The position numbers and the translations under genes are program-made. From Gammaproteobacteria bacterium (GTDB taxonomy: Bacteria; Pseudomonadota; Gammaproteobacteria; Thiohalobacterales; Thiohalobacteraceae), in assembly GCA_019911805.1 (NCBI GenBank), contig JAIOJV010000052.1, forward strand, positions 109,413 to 173,412: DNA of 64,000 nt, read 5' to 3'. The notes beneath the pieces were generated by a model. That model was not told the DNA's origin. It did no database searches and worked only from the letters and a program-made list of their open reading frames with translations. Within the stretch, counting starts at the first letter, position 1. Each line of letters starts with the position of its first letter. Positions 42,122-50,774 of this stretch are shown here, one piece after another.

Positions 42122-44800
42122 CTACTCGCCGGATGTCACTGCCGGCGGCTTCGGGGTCTGAGTATCGCCACCGCTGCCCTCACTGTGCGAGACCTCCGGC
42201 TTGGCCACGACCGGCGGATTCGGTGCACTCGGCGGAACAGCGGGTGAGGCCGCCGTGGATTTGGTCGCGTTGTCCTGCGGTGCCGGGGAACTCAGGGGTG
42301 CCACCGGGGTGACGACGGCTGTGGGTGCCGGTCGCGGGGCCTGAACCGTCGCAGCGGATTCGCTCTGCGGTGGTTGCGGCCCGCCACCCTCGCGGTGCAC
42401 CTCCACCGGGTCAGCCGTCTCGGTACGCGGTGGCCGCGGGGACTCCACGGCTGCGGTGCGCGCCTGGGTCGACTGATCGCCGCCATCTGTCTGCGCGCTG
42501 CCGTCGCCGCCGTTGTCGCTGGCTGCGTTCTCGCCGGCTTCCCGACGCGCGGCACCGCCACGCCGCCGGCCGCCGCGACGGCCACGACGGCTGCGGCTGG
42601 TGCGTGGCTGTTCGCCGTCTTCTGCCGCCGGGGTCTCGGTACCTGGTGTGGTCGGTGGTGAAGCCTCCGTTACCGGACGTCCCTTCTCACGTGCCTCGGA
42701 CGGCCCCTTGGGGCGTTGCGACACGCCTTCCTCGGCCGTGCGCCTGGCCTGATCTTCGCGCTGTCCCGCCTCACGACGGGGGTCGCCTCCAGGGCGTGAA
42801 TCATCGGAGCGCCCCCCCGGCTGGGCACGACCGTTCTGGGAACGACTCTCCTGGGAACGACTCTCCTGGGAACGATTCTCCTGGGAACGATTCTCCTGGG
42901 GGCTGCGGCGGCGGCTGCCGTTGCCGCGGCGGCTACGATCCTCGCCTGATGTGCGCTCACGTTGCTCGCCACGTTCCGCACGGTCGCGACGTGGCCGTTG
43001 CGGACGGGCCGCGCTGGCCTTGGGTGCGGCTGGGGGTGTCGTAACGGGTGCGGTGGCGGGTTCTTCCTCGCGGTGGCCGAACAGGTTGCTCCACAGGCGT
43101 TTGATAAAGCCAGCCTGCCCAGCCGCCGCCGCAACCGCCGGTAGTGCCGCTGCCTGGACTGGTGGTGCGGCCGGCGTGGCCGCGGGCACCGGCGTCGGCG
43201 GTGTGAGGAACTTGACCGCCGGTTCGTCGCCGTTGCGGATGACCGCCTTGCCGAATTCCGCCGTCGTCTCCGCTTCGGCCTCGTCGGGCGTCAGGGTGTA
43301 GCTCGCCGTCGGCTCCTCGGGCAATTCATCGCTGCGGATACGCTCGATCTCGTAGTCCGGCGTGTGCATGTGCGGCACGGGGATCAGCAGGATGTCCACG
43401 TGCTGGCGCTGTTCGGTGGCGTGCAGGATGTGGCGCTTCTCGTTCAGCAGGAAGGTGGCGACCTCGACCGGCAGGTGCGCGACGATGCGGCCGGTCTTGT
43501 CCTTCATGGCGCTCTCTTCAATGATGCGCAGCACCGACAGCCCCAACGATTCCACCCCGCGCACCGTGCCCTGGCCCTTGCAGCGGGGACAGACGATCTG
43601 GCTGGATTCGCCGAGCGACGGCCGCAGGCGCTGGCGCGACATCTCCAACAGGCCAAAGCGCGAGATGCGGCCGATCTGCACCCGCGCACGATCCATCTTG
43701 AGTGCCTCGCGCAGGCGATTCTCCACCTCGCGCTGGTGCTTGGTGGGCTGCATGTCGATGAAATCGATGACGATCAGGCCGCCCAGGTCACGGATGCGCA
43801 ACTGGCGGGCGATCTCGTCGGCCGCCTCCAGGTTGGTGTTGAGCGCCGTCTCCTCGATGTCGCCGCCCTTGGTGGCGCGGGCCGAGTTGATGTCGATGGA
43901 GATCATCGCCTCGGTGTGGTCGATGACGATGGCACCACCGGAGGGCAGGGTGACCTCGCGCTGGAAGGCCGACTCGATCTGGCTCTCGATCTGGAAGCGC
44001 GAGAACAGCGGCACGGTATCCTGATACAACTTGAGCTTGTTCAGGTTGTGCGGCATCACCAGTTGCATGAAGTCGCGGGCCTTGTCGCAGATGTCCGCGT
44101 CGTCGATGAGGATCTCGCCGATGTCGGAGCGCAGATAGTCGCGCAGGGCCCGGATGATGACGTTGCTTTCCTGGTAGATCAGGAAGGGTGCCGGGCGTTC
44201 CGTGGAGGCGGCCTCGATGGACGACCAGAGCTGCAGCAGGTAGTCCAGGTCCCACTGCAGTTCCTCGATGGCCCGGCCGACGCCGGCGGTGCGCACGATC
44301 AGCCCCATGTCCTCGGGGATGTTCAGCGCCGCCATGGCGTCACGGATCGAGCTGCGATCCTCACCCTCGATACGCCGCGATACGCCGCCGGCACGGGGGT
44401 TGTTCGGCATCAGCACCAGATAGCGGCCCGCCAGGCTGATGAAGGTGGTGAGTGCTGCACCCTTGGTGCCGCGCTCCTCCTTCTCGACCTGCACGACGAT
44501 CTCCTGGCCTTCGCGCAAGGCCTCCTTGATGCTCGCGCGGCCACCGGATTCGCGTGCCTCATCGCTGAAGTAGCTGCGGGCGACTTCCTTGAGGGGCAGA
44601 AAGCCGTGGCGCTCGGCGCCGTAGTCGATGAATGCGGCTTCCAGGCTGGGCTCTACGCGGGTGATCTTACCCTTGTAGATATTGGATTTTTTCTGTTCCC
44701 GGGCGGGTACTTCGATATCGAGGTCGTAGAGTTTTTGGCCATCTACCAGGGCCACGCGCAACTCTTCGGGCTGAGTTGCGTTGATCAACATTCTTTTCAT
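42122..44800 (-). CDS. rne: Ribonuclease E
   Basis: An 892-residue endoribonuclease and degradosome scaffold. The start [30 protein letters not shown] is the RNase E N-terminus. The S1 domain (about 36-120), 5' sensor, and the DNase I-like catalytic part with [21 protein letters not shown] and [11 protein letters not shown] are intact. The zinc-link is CPRCKGQG (about 404). After about residue 500 the sequence is disordered and low complexity, rich in Arg/Glu/Gln/Pro ([21 protein letters not shown]...), with a tandem-repeat stretch, as expected for RNA- and protein-binding tails. The ATG at 44800 is chosen by family; the long leader upstream suggests autoregulation. Confidence 0.97.
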   Translation of the reverse strand: MKRMLINATQPEELRVALVDGQKLYDLDIEVPAREQKKSNIYKGKITRVEPSLEAAFIDYGAERHGFLPLKEVARSYFSDEARESGGRASIKEALREGQEIVVQVEKEERGTKGAALTTFISLAGRYLVLMPNNPRAGGVSRRIEGEDRSSIRDAMAALNIPEDMGLIVRTAGVGRAIEELQWDLDYLLQLWSSIEAASTERPAPFLIYQESNVIIRALRDYLRSDIGEILIDDADICDKARDFMQLVMPHNLNKLKLYQDTVPLFSRFQIESQIESAFQREVTLPSGGAIVIDHTEAMISIDINSARATKGGDIEETALNTNLEAADEIARQLRIRDLGGLIVIDFIDMQPTKHQREVENRLREALKMDRARVQIGRISRFGLLEMSRQRLRPSLGESSQIVCPRCKGQGTVRGVESLGLSVLRIIEESAMKDKTGRIVAHLPVEVATFLLNEKRHILHATEQRQHVDILLIPVPHMHTPDYEIERIRSDELPEEPTASYTLTPDEAEAETTAEFGKAVIRNGDEPAVKFLTPPTPVPAATPAAPPVQAAALPAVAAAAGQAGFIKRLWSNLFGHREEEPATAPVTTPPAAPKASAARPQRPRRDRAERGEQRERTSGEDRSRRGNGSRRRSPQENRSQENRSQESRSQESRSQNGRAQPGGRSDDSRPGGDPRREAGQREDQARRTAEEGVSQRPKGPSEAREKGRPVTEASPPTTPGTETPAAEDGEQPRTSRSRRGRRGGRRRGGAARREAGENAASDNGGDGSAQTDGGDQSTQARTAAVESPRPPRTETADPVEVHREGGGPQPPQSESAATVQAPRPAPTAVVTPVAPLSSPAPQDNATKSTAASPAVPPSAPNPPVVAKPEVSHSEGSGGDTQTPKPPAVTSGE
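42836..42900 (-). repeat. 15-bp tandem repeat inside rne
   Basis: Four exact-length units CTGGGAACGAYTCTC (42836-42895) plus a partial fifth. They encode repeats of E-N/S-R-S-Q in the disordered arm of RNase E. As the unit is a multiple of three, copy-number change alters only the length of the arm. Confidence 0.93.
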
Positions 44801-45339
44801 AAGTCGGTTCTCGCAGGCGCTCGGACCTGCCGATGGCCGCATGCCAAACGGCCGGGACCCCGTAGCGTGCCGTGGACAGCAGCACGCTCAACAACGGGCC
44901 CAGGCCGACGCAGGCCAACAGGATAGTCACCTGTTCGCCGTAGCGGGCGTCGGACATCAACATGGGAGCGCTTGAATTCATGTCAGGATTAACCTGTCGC
45001 CAAACAACCATTCGCATTCGTCCGCCGGCGGACCTGCTGGCGTGTCCGTCCCGGGGTGATCGTCACCCTGGGGCGGGTCTGTCAACCTGTGCACCGGTGT
45101 CATCGTGGGATCCCAAACCTGCGGAAAATCCCCGACCCGGGCGTACGAAATACGTGGAAACCCGTGCGTGTTCCGACCGCGATCCGGCCGGGCCCCCCAA
45201 CTGTCCAGATTACGGGGACGTTCACGCTCGCGCCAATATATCAACGATGCCTCTTGTCAACAATGGCTTAGGCGATTTTTTTATGGCCGACGGGCGACAT
45301 AGGGCCGGAACCCGCCTGGATTATTGCTATCATGCGCGC
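44801..45339. promoter_or_regulatory. Long divergent leader region, rne / rluC
   Basis: About 540 bases without a credible gene separate divergent rne and rluC. In E. coli the same gene pair is divergent, and rne has a long 5' leader through which RNase E autoregulates. On the minus strand a TTGACA (45255-45260) with TATTGG (45233-45238), 16 bases apart, is a candidate rne promoter and would give a leader of about 420 bases. Homology of the leader structure to E. coli cannot be judged by eye. Confidence 0.5.
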
Positions 45340-46323
45340 ATGACCGCACCGGCCCAGAGTCCTTTGTCCCCCAGCTTTTCCAGCCCCAGGGTCCGCATCC
45401 TCGCCGTGGATACGGAGGATGCCGGTCAGCGTATCGACAATTTTCTGCTCCGCCACCTCAAAGGCGTGCCGCGCAGCCTGATCTACCGGATCCTGCGCCG
45501 CGGTGAGGTGCGCGTGAACAAGGGCCGCATCAAACCGGAATATCGGGTGCGGGCGGGCGACCAGGTGCGTATTCCACCGGTGCGGACCGGCCAGCCGGCA
45601 CCGGGACCCGGCAGCGGCGGGGCGGGGGGCCGGCTCGAGGACCGTATTATCTACGAGGATGACCGGCTGCTGGTGGTGGATAAACCGGCCGGCATGGCAG
45701 TCCATGGCGGCAGCGGGCTGAGCTTCGGTGTGATCGAGGCGCTGCGCGCGGCCCGGCCCGAGGCCAGATTTCTGGAGCTGGTCCACCGGCTCGATCGCGA
45801 GACCTCCGGCTGTCTGCTGATCGCCAAGCGCCGCAGCGAGTTGCGCATGCTGCACGCCCTGCTGCGCGATGACGGTATGGACAAGCACTATCTTGCCCTG
45901 GTGCGCGGGCGCTGGACGCAGGGGGAGCAGCTGATCGAGGCCCCACTGCGCAAGAACCAATTGCGCAGCGGTGAGCGTGTCGTCACCGTGGATGCGGTGG
46001 GCAAGGCGGCGGATTCGCGCTTCCGGCCCCTGGAGACCTACCCGGAGGCGAGCCTCATGGAGGTCGAACTCGGCACCGGTCGTACCCATCAGATCCGCGT
46101 GCACGGCGCCCACAGCGGCCACCCGCTGGCCGGCGACGAAAAATATGGTGACGTTGACTTCAACCGATATATGCGCGGGTTGGGCCTGCGGCGGCTGTTC
46201 CTGCACGCCCACAGCCTCGGCTTCTCCGACCCGGAGAGCGGGCGCGAGATTCACGTCAGCACGCCGCTGCCCAGTGACCTGCGTGCCGTTCTGGACCGCC
46301 TGGCGGAGGCGGGTGCCGTGTAG
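45340..46323 (+). CDS. rluC: 23S rRNA pseudouridine synthase RluC
   Basis: A 327-residue RluA-family enzyme. The N-terminal S4 RNA-binding domain reads QRIDNFLLRHLKGVPRSLIYRILRRGEVRVNKGRIKPEYRV. The catalytic block LELVHRLDRETSGCLLIAKRRSELRMLH contains the active-site aspartate (about residue 157), and VELGTGRTHQIRVHGAHSGHPLAGDEKYG is the conserved C-terminal motif. In E. coli RluC modifies positions 955, 2504 and 2580 of 23S rRNA. It is divergent from rne, the typical genome position. It is likely co-transcribed with the following phosphatase and sppA genes. Confidence 0.94.
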   Translation: MTAPAQSPLSPSFSSPRVRILAVDTEDAGQRIDNFLLRHLKGVPRSLIYRILRRGEVRVNKGRIKPEYRVRAGDQVRIPPVRTGQPAPGPGSGGAGGRLEDRIIYEDDRLLVVDKPAGMAVHGGSGLSFGVIEALRAARPEARFLELVHRLDRETSGCLLIAKRRSELRMLHALLRDDGMDKHYLALVRGRWTQGEQLIEAPLRKNQLRSGERVVTVDAVGKAADSRFRPLETYPEASLMEVELGTGRTHQIRVHGAHSGHPLAGDEKYGDVDFNRYMRGLGLRRLFLHAHSLGFSDPESGREIHVSTPLPSDLRAVLDRLAEAGAV

Positions 46324-46401
46324 GGTAACCGTAGGGGTGGTCGAGCGTGCCGCCACACTTTGGTTTGATAGTGTCTTTTCGCAACAGAAGAGTAGGGAAC
46401 G

Positions 46402-47097
46402 ATGATGCACGACATCAGATTGCTGGTATTCGATTGGGACGGGACTCTGATGGACTCTGAGGTGCAGATCGTTGCCGGTATGCAGGCTGCCATCGCGGAT
46501 CTCGGTCTGGAGCCGCGCGGGACGGAGGCGGTAAAGAATATTATCGGTTTGGGCTTGCAGGAGGCCGTCGCGGCCCTGTATCCCGGGTCCGAACCGGAAC
46601 TGGTTGCAGCGCTTGCCGAGCGCTATCGTGCTCACTGGTTCGGCGAGGCGCAACGCTCGCGGCTGTTTCCGGGTGTGGAAGAAACCCTGCATCTGCTCAA
46701 GGAAGAGGGATTTCAGCTCGCCGTAGCGACCGGGAAGGGCCGCCGCGGGCTGGACAAGGTGCTCGGCGAAACGGGCCTGGGCAGGCTTTTCGACGTAACC
46801 CGCTGTTCGGATGAGACGCGCTCCAAGCCGCACCCCCTGATGCTGAATCAGATCATGCACCACACCGGTGTATACCCTGCACAGACGTTGATGATCGGCG
46901 ACACGGAATACGATATGGCAATGGCCCGCAACGCCGGTGCGCACCCCGTGGCGGTATCCTACGGGGTGCACGCGGTGGAGCGTCTGCAGCGGCACGCGCC
47001 GGTGACCTGCCTGGACCGCATCACGGAACTGGGCGACTGGCTGGCGGAGGCGCGGGAGGCCGCATCGTCCCATATTGCGTCCGGCAGACAGGCATAA
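46402..47097 (+). CDS. HAD-family phosphatase (phosphoglycolate phosphatase-like)
   Basis: A 231-residue haloacid-dehalogenase hydrolase. Motif I is LLVFDWDGTLMDS (nucleophile aspartate about residue 11). Motif II is VATGKGRRG, the lysine of motif III is in SKPHPLML, and motif IV is MIGDTEYDMAMARNAG. The cap domain is helical (EVQIVAGMQAAIADLGLEPRG). Tandem ATGs at 46402 and 46405 follow TAGGGAAC. Genes of this type often follow rluC in gammaproteobacteria. The substrate is probably a small sugar phosphate or phosphoglycolate. Confidence 0.92.
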   Translation: MMHDIRLLVFDWDGTLMDSEVQIVAGMQAAIADLGLEPRGTEAVKNIIGLGLQEAVAALYPGSEPELVAALAERYRAHWFGEAQRSRLFPGVEETLHLLKEEGFQLAVATGKGRRGLDKVLGETGLGRLFDVTRCSDETRSKPHPLMLNQIMHHTGVYPAQTLMIGDTEYDMAMARNAGAHPVAVSYGVHAVERLQRHAPVTCLDRITELGDWLAEAREAASSHIASGRQA

Positions 47098-47175
47098 GAT
47101 GATCGGCCGGCTCAGCCCGGGCGCTGCAGTGGTATTGTGCGGCCCGATCGAAACCCAAGACGGAGACAACCCACG

Positions 47176-48189
47176 ATGAGTGACGACTGGACCTCGGACA
47201 AGGCAGGCTACGGCGATGCGAAGGTGCCGGCGGCTGGGAGTGCGGCGAGCGGCAAAGATGCCAACTGGGAGCGCGATCTGCTCAATCGACTCGCCTTTGC
47301 CTCGCTCAAGGAGCAGCGCCGTGCCCGCCGCTGGGGCATCCTGTTCAAGACACTCACCTTCGTGTACCTCTTCGGCCTGCTGTTCCTCTACCGCCCCTCG
47401 GGCTGGGACACACCCCACGTCGCGGGCGCGAAATACACCGCACTGGTGGAGGTCAGCGGCATCATCGCGGCCGATGCCGATGCCAGCGCCGACCAGATCA
47501 TCGTCAGCCTGCGCAAGGCCTTCGAGGACAAGAAGACGGCCGGCGTGATCATGCGCATCAACAGTCCGGGTGGCAGCCCGGTACAGGCCGGCTACATCAA
47601 CGACGAGATGCGCCGCCTGCGCGCGGCCCATCCGGACATTCCGCTGTATGCCGTGGTGACCGACGTCTGCGCCTCGGGCGGCTACTACATCGCCGTCGGT
47701 GCCGATCAGATCTACGCTGACAAGGCCAGCATTGTCGGCTCGATCGGTGTGCGCATGGACAGCTTCGGCTTCGTCGATGCGATGCAGAAACTCGGCATCG
47801 AACGCCGGCTGCTCACCGCCGGCGACCACAAGGGTTTCCTCGACCCCTTCCTGCCCGAGAACCCGGACGACGTGACCCATGTACAGACATTGCTCAACGA
47901 TATCCACGAACAGTTCATCCGCACGGTGAAGACCGGCCGCGGTGAACGTCTGAAGCCCAATGACAAGCTTTTTTCCGGGCTGGTCTGGACGGGTGAGCAG
48001 GGCGTCGAACTCGGCTTAGTGGATGGGATCGGCAGTGCTGGTTATGTCGCACGGGAACTGATCGGCGCCGAAGAGATCGTCGATTTCACGTCGCGGCCGG
48101 ATTTCCTGCAGCGGTTCGCGCGGGGGATTGGGGCGGCGATGGGGCAGAGTGTCATGGCTCAACTGGTCCACAGTCCGATAAAACTTTAG
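47176..48189 (+). CDS. sppA: Signal peptide peptidase SppA, S49 family
   Basis: A 337-residue membrane serine protease of the short SppA/SohB type that degrades cleaved signal peptides. After a polar N-terminus there is one membrane helix (WGILFKTLTFVYLFGLLFLYRPS, about 54-76). The periplasmic protease domain has MRINSPGGSPVQAGYINDEM, then the catalytic serine in DVCASGGYYIAVGADQIYAD (about 160-180), and the catalytic lysine region near LLTAGDHKGFLDPFLPENP. ATG 47176 follows CGGAGACAAC. Downstream the genome changes to the exopolysaccharide cluster. Confidence 0.93.
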   Translation: MSDDWTSDKAGYGDAKVPAAGSAASGKDANWERDLLNRLAFASLKEQRRARRWGILFKTLTFVYLFGLLFLYRPSGWDTPHVAGAKYTALVEVSGIIAADADASADQIIVSLRKAFEDKKTAGVIMRINSPGGSPVQAGYINDEMRRLRAAHPDIPLYAVVTDVCASGGYYIAVGADQIYADKASIVGSIGVRMDSFGFVDAMQKLGIERRLLTAGDHKGFLDPFLPENPDDVTHVQTLLNDIHEQFIRTVKTGRGERLKPNDKLFSGLVWTGEQGVELGLVDGIGSAGYVARELIGAEEIVDFTSRPDFLQRFARGIGAAMGQSVMAQLVHSPIKL

Positions 48190-48252
48190 CCACACACCAT
48201 GGACACGTTATAACCGCGTAGCATACCAATAAAGCATTGAGTACAGATTTTT

Positions 48253-49659
48253 ATGCAATCCAGCTTCAAGAATGTTTACGACAGATTGCCCATCTTTGCC
48301 CAGAACACCATACTCACTGGATTCAGCGCATTATTGGATCGTGAACGCTATGGTGGGGATTTCCACCGCTGGCAGCGGTTGCTCGAGGAAAGTCAGTGGT
48401 ATTCGTCCGCACAATTGCTGGCCTACCAAGACGAGCAGTTGGCAAAACTGGTGGGCTACAGCTATCGGCATGTGCCGTATTATCGCAGGGTCATGGATGA
48501 GCGGGGGCTGAAGCCGCAGGATGTCGTCTCGACGGGAGATCTGGTCAAGCTGCCACTGCTTACACGCCAGAATATAAAGGATAACTTCACAGAACTGCTC
48601 TCGGATGAATACACCCTTGCCAAGGTCAAGAAAGGACATACGAGCGGCACCACCGGTTCACCGCTGGAGGTCTGCTACAGCGCTGGCCTGATCCATCTCA
48701 CATATGCGCTGTTGGACCGGCACTATACTTGGGCAGGCGTACACATGTGTGTCCGCGGAGACCGTGTCGCTGTGCTGCGCGGCAACCCGATCGTACCGTT
48801 GCAGCAGAAGAGGCCCCCTTTCTGGCGTTACAACCACTTGCATAATCAGGCTTTATTCTCTTCCTTCCATATGTCGCCACAGAATCTGCCACACTACTTG
48901 GCGGAGCTGCACCGATTTCGTCCGCAAGTACTCGATGGTTACCCTTCGACGTTATATGTGATTGCCAAACATCTGCAGAACACAGGGCAAAAACTGAAAC
49001 TGTATGCCGTGATCAGTTCTTCCGAGACACTGTACGATTTCCAGCGTGAAGTAATCGAACAGAGTTTCGATTGCCGGGTGTTTGATTATTTCGCGGCGGC
49101 TGAACGTGTGGCCTTCTCCAGCGAGTGTGATCGTCATGAAGGGCATCATCTTGCCGATGAGTACGGTATCACGGAGATACTGGATGATAGCGGGCGCCGT
49201 ATGGAGGCTGGGAATACCGGTGTACTCGTCGGTACTTCGCTGCACAACTACGCAATGCCGATGTTGCGTTACGTGACCGATGACATGACTGCTCTCAAGG
49301 CTCACCATTGCTCATGCGGCAGAGGGCTGTCATTGATGGATGATGTCACGACCAAGGCCGAGGATCTGATTACTCTGCGCGATGGGAGGCTGATATCACC
49401 ATCGGTTCTTACCCATCCCTTTAAGCCGCTGACCTCGATCTCCGCATCCCAGATCGTTCAGGAGGATCTCGATACGATCCGGATCAGACTGGTCGCCGGG
49501 CCAGCCTACACGGAGGGTGATGAGCAGGAATTGATACGGGGTATGAAGGAGCGCTTGGGCGAGACAGTCGACATCATTGTCGAAAAGTCCGATGAGCTGG
49601 AACGGACTAAGGCCGGAAAATTCAAATGGGTGATCTCCAAGGTGGAGCTGGGGATCTGA
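48253..49659 (+). CDS. CapK/PaaK-like AMP-forming ligase
   Basis: A 468-residue protein of the phenylacetate-CoA-ligase superfamily as found in capsule clusters (CapK type). The adenylate-forming P-loop is KKGHTSGTTGSPLEV (about residues 130-144). Later blocks include YPSTLYVIAKHL, ISSSETLYDFQREVIEQ, HHLADEYGITEIL and TKAEDLITLRDGRLISPSVLTHPFK, matching the A5-A8 core. The protein probably activates an acid to decorate a polysaccharide, but no substrate is evident. It is the first gene of the exopolysaccharide region; codon choice is visibly more AT-rich than in sppA. Confidence 0.88.
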   Translation: MQSSFKNVYDRLPIFAQNTILTGFSALLDRERYGGDFHRWQRLLEESQWYSSAQLLAYQDEQLAKLVGYSYRHVPYYRRVMDERGLKPQDVVSTGDLVKLPLLTRQNIKDNFTELLSDEYTLAKVKKGHTSGTTGSPLEVCYSAGLIHLTYALLDRHYTWAGVHMCVRGDRVAVLRGNPIVPLQQKRPPFWRYNHLHNQALFSSFHMSPQNLPHYLAELHRFRPQVLDGYPSTLYVIAKHLQNTGQKLKLYAVISSSETLYDFQREVIEQSFDCRVFDYFAAAERVAFSSECDRHEGHHLADEYGITEILDDSGRRMEAGNTGVLVGTSLHNYAMPMLRYVTDDMTALKAHHCSCGRGLSLMDDVTTKAEDLITLRDGRLISPSVLTHPFKPLTSISASQIVQEDLDTIRIRLVAGPAYTEGDEQELIRGMKERLGETVDIIVEKSDELERTKAGKFKWVISKVELGI

Positions 49660-49688
49660 TTCCGACCGGCCATGGATGAATTAAAGGC

Positions 49689-50687
49689 GTGAAAATAAAA
49701 ATAATCTCCAACCTCAGCCGGTTGGCTACGGTCGACTCGAATGATTATGAGATCGAAATGCATGACTGCTCTAAGGGCTATGACAGCCTCGGCGCCGTTC
49801 TCAGCTTGTTCTTCAAGGCATTCCACTATGACTATGTGCTGATCAACGGGTCTGGCAGCCTGATTTTCAAGCTGGCACTGCTTAAATGGCTGATCCCATT
49901 TAACCCGGTCAGACTCGTGGTACTCGATATACTGCTGTCGTCACCTACGACGCCACGTGACCGAGTTAAGGCTTCCATTATCAAGGTCCTGTTGAAGAGG
50001 ATCGACCTGTTGCTTTTGTATTACAAGGATACTCGTGGGCTGCAGAAGGTATATGGCATCCCAGCCAAAAAATTCCGTTTTGTTCCATTCAAGATCAATC
50101 AGATTGAACTGATCCAAAAAACCATACCGAGTGACGGCGGCTATATCTTCTGTGGTGGCAAGACACGCCGTGATTTTGCCACCTTGTTCGAGGCCGTTCG
50201 GGGCACAGATCTCCCGGTCAGGATCGTCACAACGGATAACAGTGATATCCGGCAGCATGGGTCTTACCTGGACATGACATCCATTCCGCCCAATGTGGAG
50301 GTTGTCATCCTGGACGGCAGCGCGGAGGAGTTCATTGCCCATTTGGCGGGCTCGCGGCTCGTGGTAATGCCTATCATCCCGGAAATCTGTGGTGCGGGGA
50401 TCGGGGTCTATATCGTGTCGATGGCACTGAACAAATGTGTTGTGATAACGGACATTCCCGGAACCAGCGACACTTTGCCGCCAAGTACGGCTGTCATCGT
50501 ACCCCCGAAAGATCCACTCGCGTTACGAAAGGCGTTGATCGAAGCGTACTATGACGAGGACTTCCGCCAGGGATTTGAGCAGGCCGGGTATGAGTATGCA
50601 TGGCAACTGGGTGGTGAAGAGCGGTTGCTGAAATCCGTAGCCGGAACATTGCACGCGAATTTGGCAGAAGGGACGCGCGGCAGCTGA
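49689..50687 (+). CDS. Glycosyltransferase, GT4-like
   Basis: A 332-residue protein with GTG start 49689 after AAAGG. It has the two-domain pattern of GT-B enzymes: the N-terminal part with HYDYVLINGSGSLIFKLALLKWL (a hydrophobic, possibly membrane-associated stretch) and the C-terminal donor domain with GGYIFCGGKTRRDFATLFEAV, EVVILDGSAEEFIAHLAGSRLVVMPI and CGAGIGVYIVSMALNKCVVITDIPGTSD. The usual E-x7-E is not clear, as the region reads GAGIGVYIVSMAL. It lies within the exopolysaccharide cluster and likely adds one sugar to the repeat unit. Donor and acceptor are unknown. Confidence 0.8.
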   Translation: MKIKIISNLSRLATVDSNDYEIEMHDCSKGYDSLGAVLSLFFKAFHYDYVLINGSGSLIFKLALLKWLIPFNPVRLVVLDILLSSPTTPRDRVKASIIKVLLKRIDLLLLYYKDTRGLQKVYGIPAKKFRFVPFKINQIELIQKTIPSDGGYIFCGGKTRRDFATLFEAVRGTDLPVRIVTTDNSDIRQHGSYLDMTSIPPNVEVVILDGSAEEFIAHLAGSRLVVMPIIPEICGAGIGVYIVSMALNKCVVITDIPGTSDTLPPSTAVIVPPKDPLALRKALIEAYYDEDFRQGFEQAGYEYAWQLGGEERLLKSVAGTLHANLAEGTRGS

Positions 50688-50774
50688 GCGCAACGTAAAG
50701 AGCAGTGTTCTCCATGCCCGGTTTCATTCCTAGGGCACGTCAATCAACAGCTGATGAAGTGAGTCGTAAAAAAT

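Noticed and set aside
42836-42900. 15-bp repeats in rne as a CRISPR or regulatory array
   Set aside because: They are in frame in the low-complexity coding tail of RNase E and have no spacers.
43364-44926. A 520-codon plus-strand open frame opposite rne
   Set aside because: Antisense to the conserved catalytic part of RNase E.
45268-47907. An 879-codon minus-strand open frame opposite rluC, the HAD gene and sppA
   Set aside because: Spans three genuine plus-strand genes; typical GC-rich shadow.
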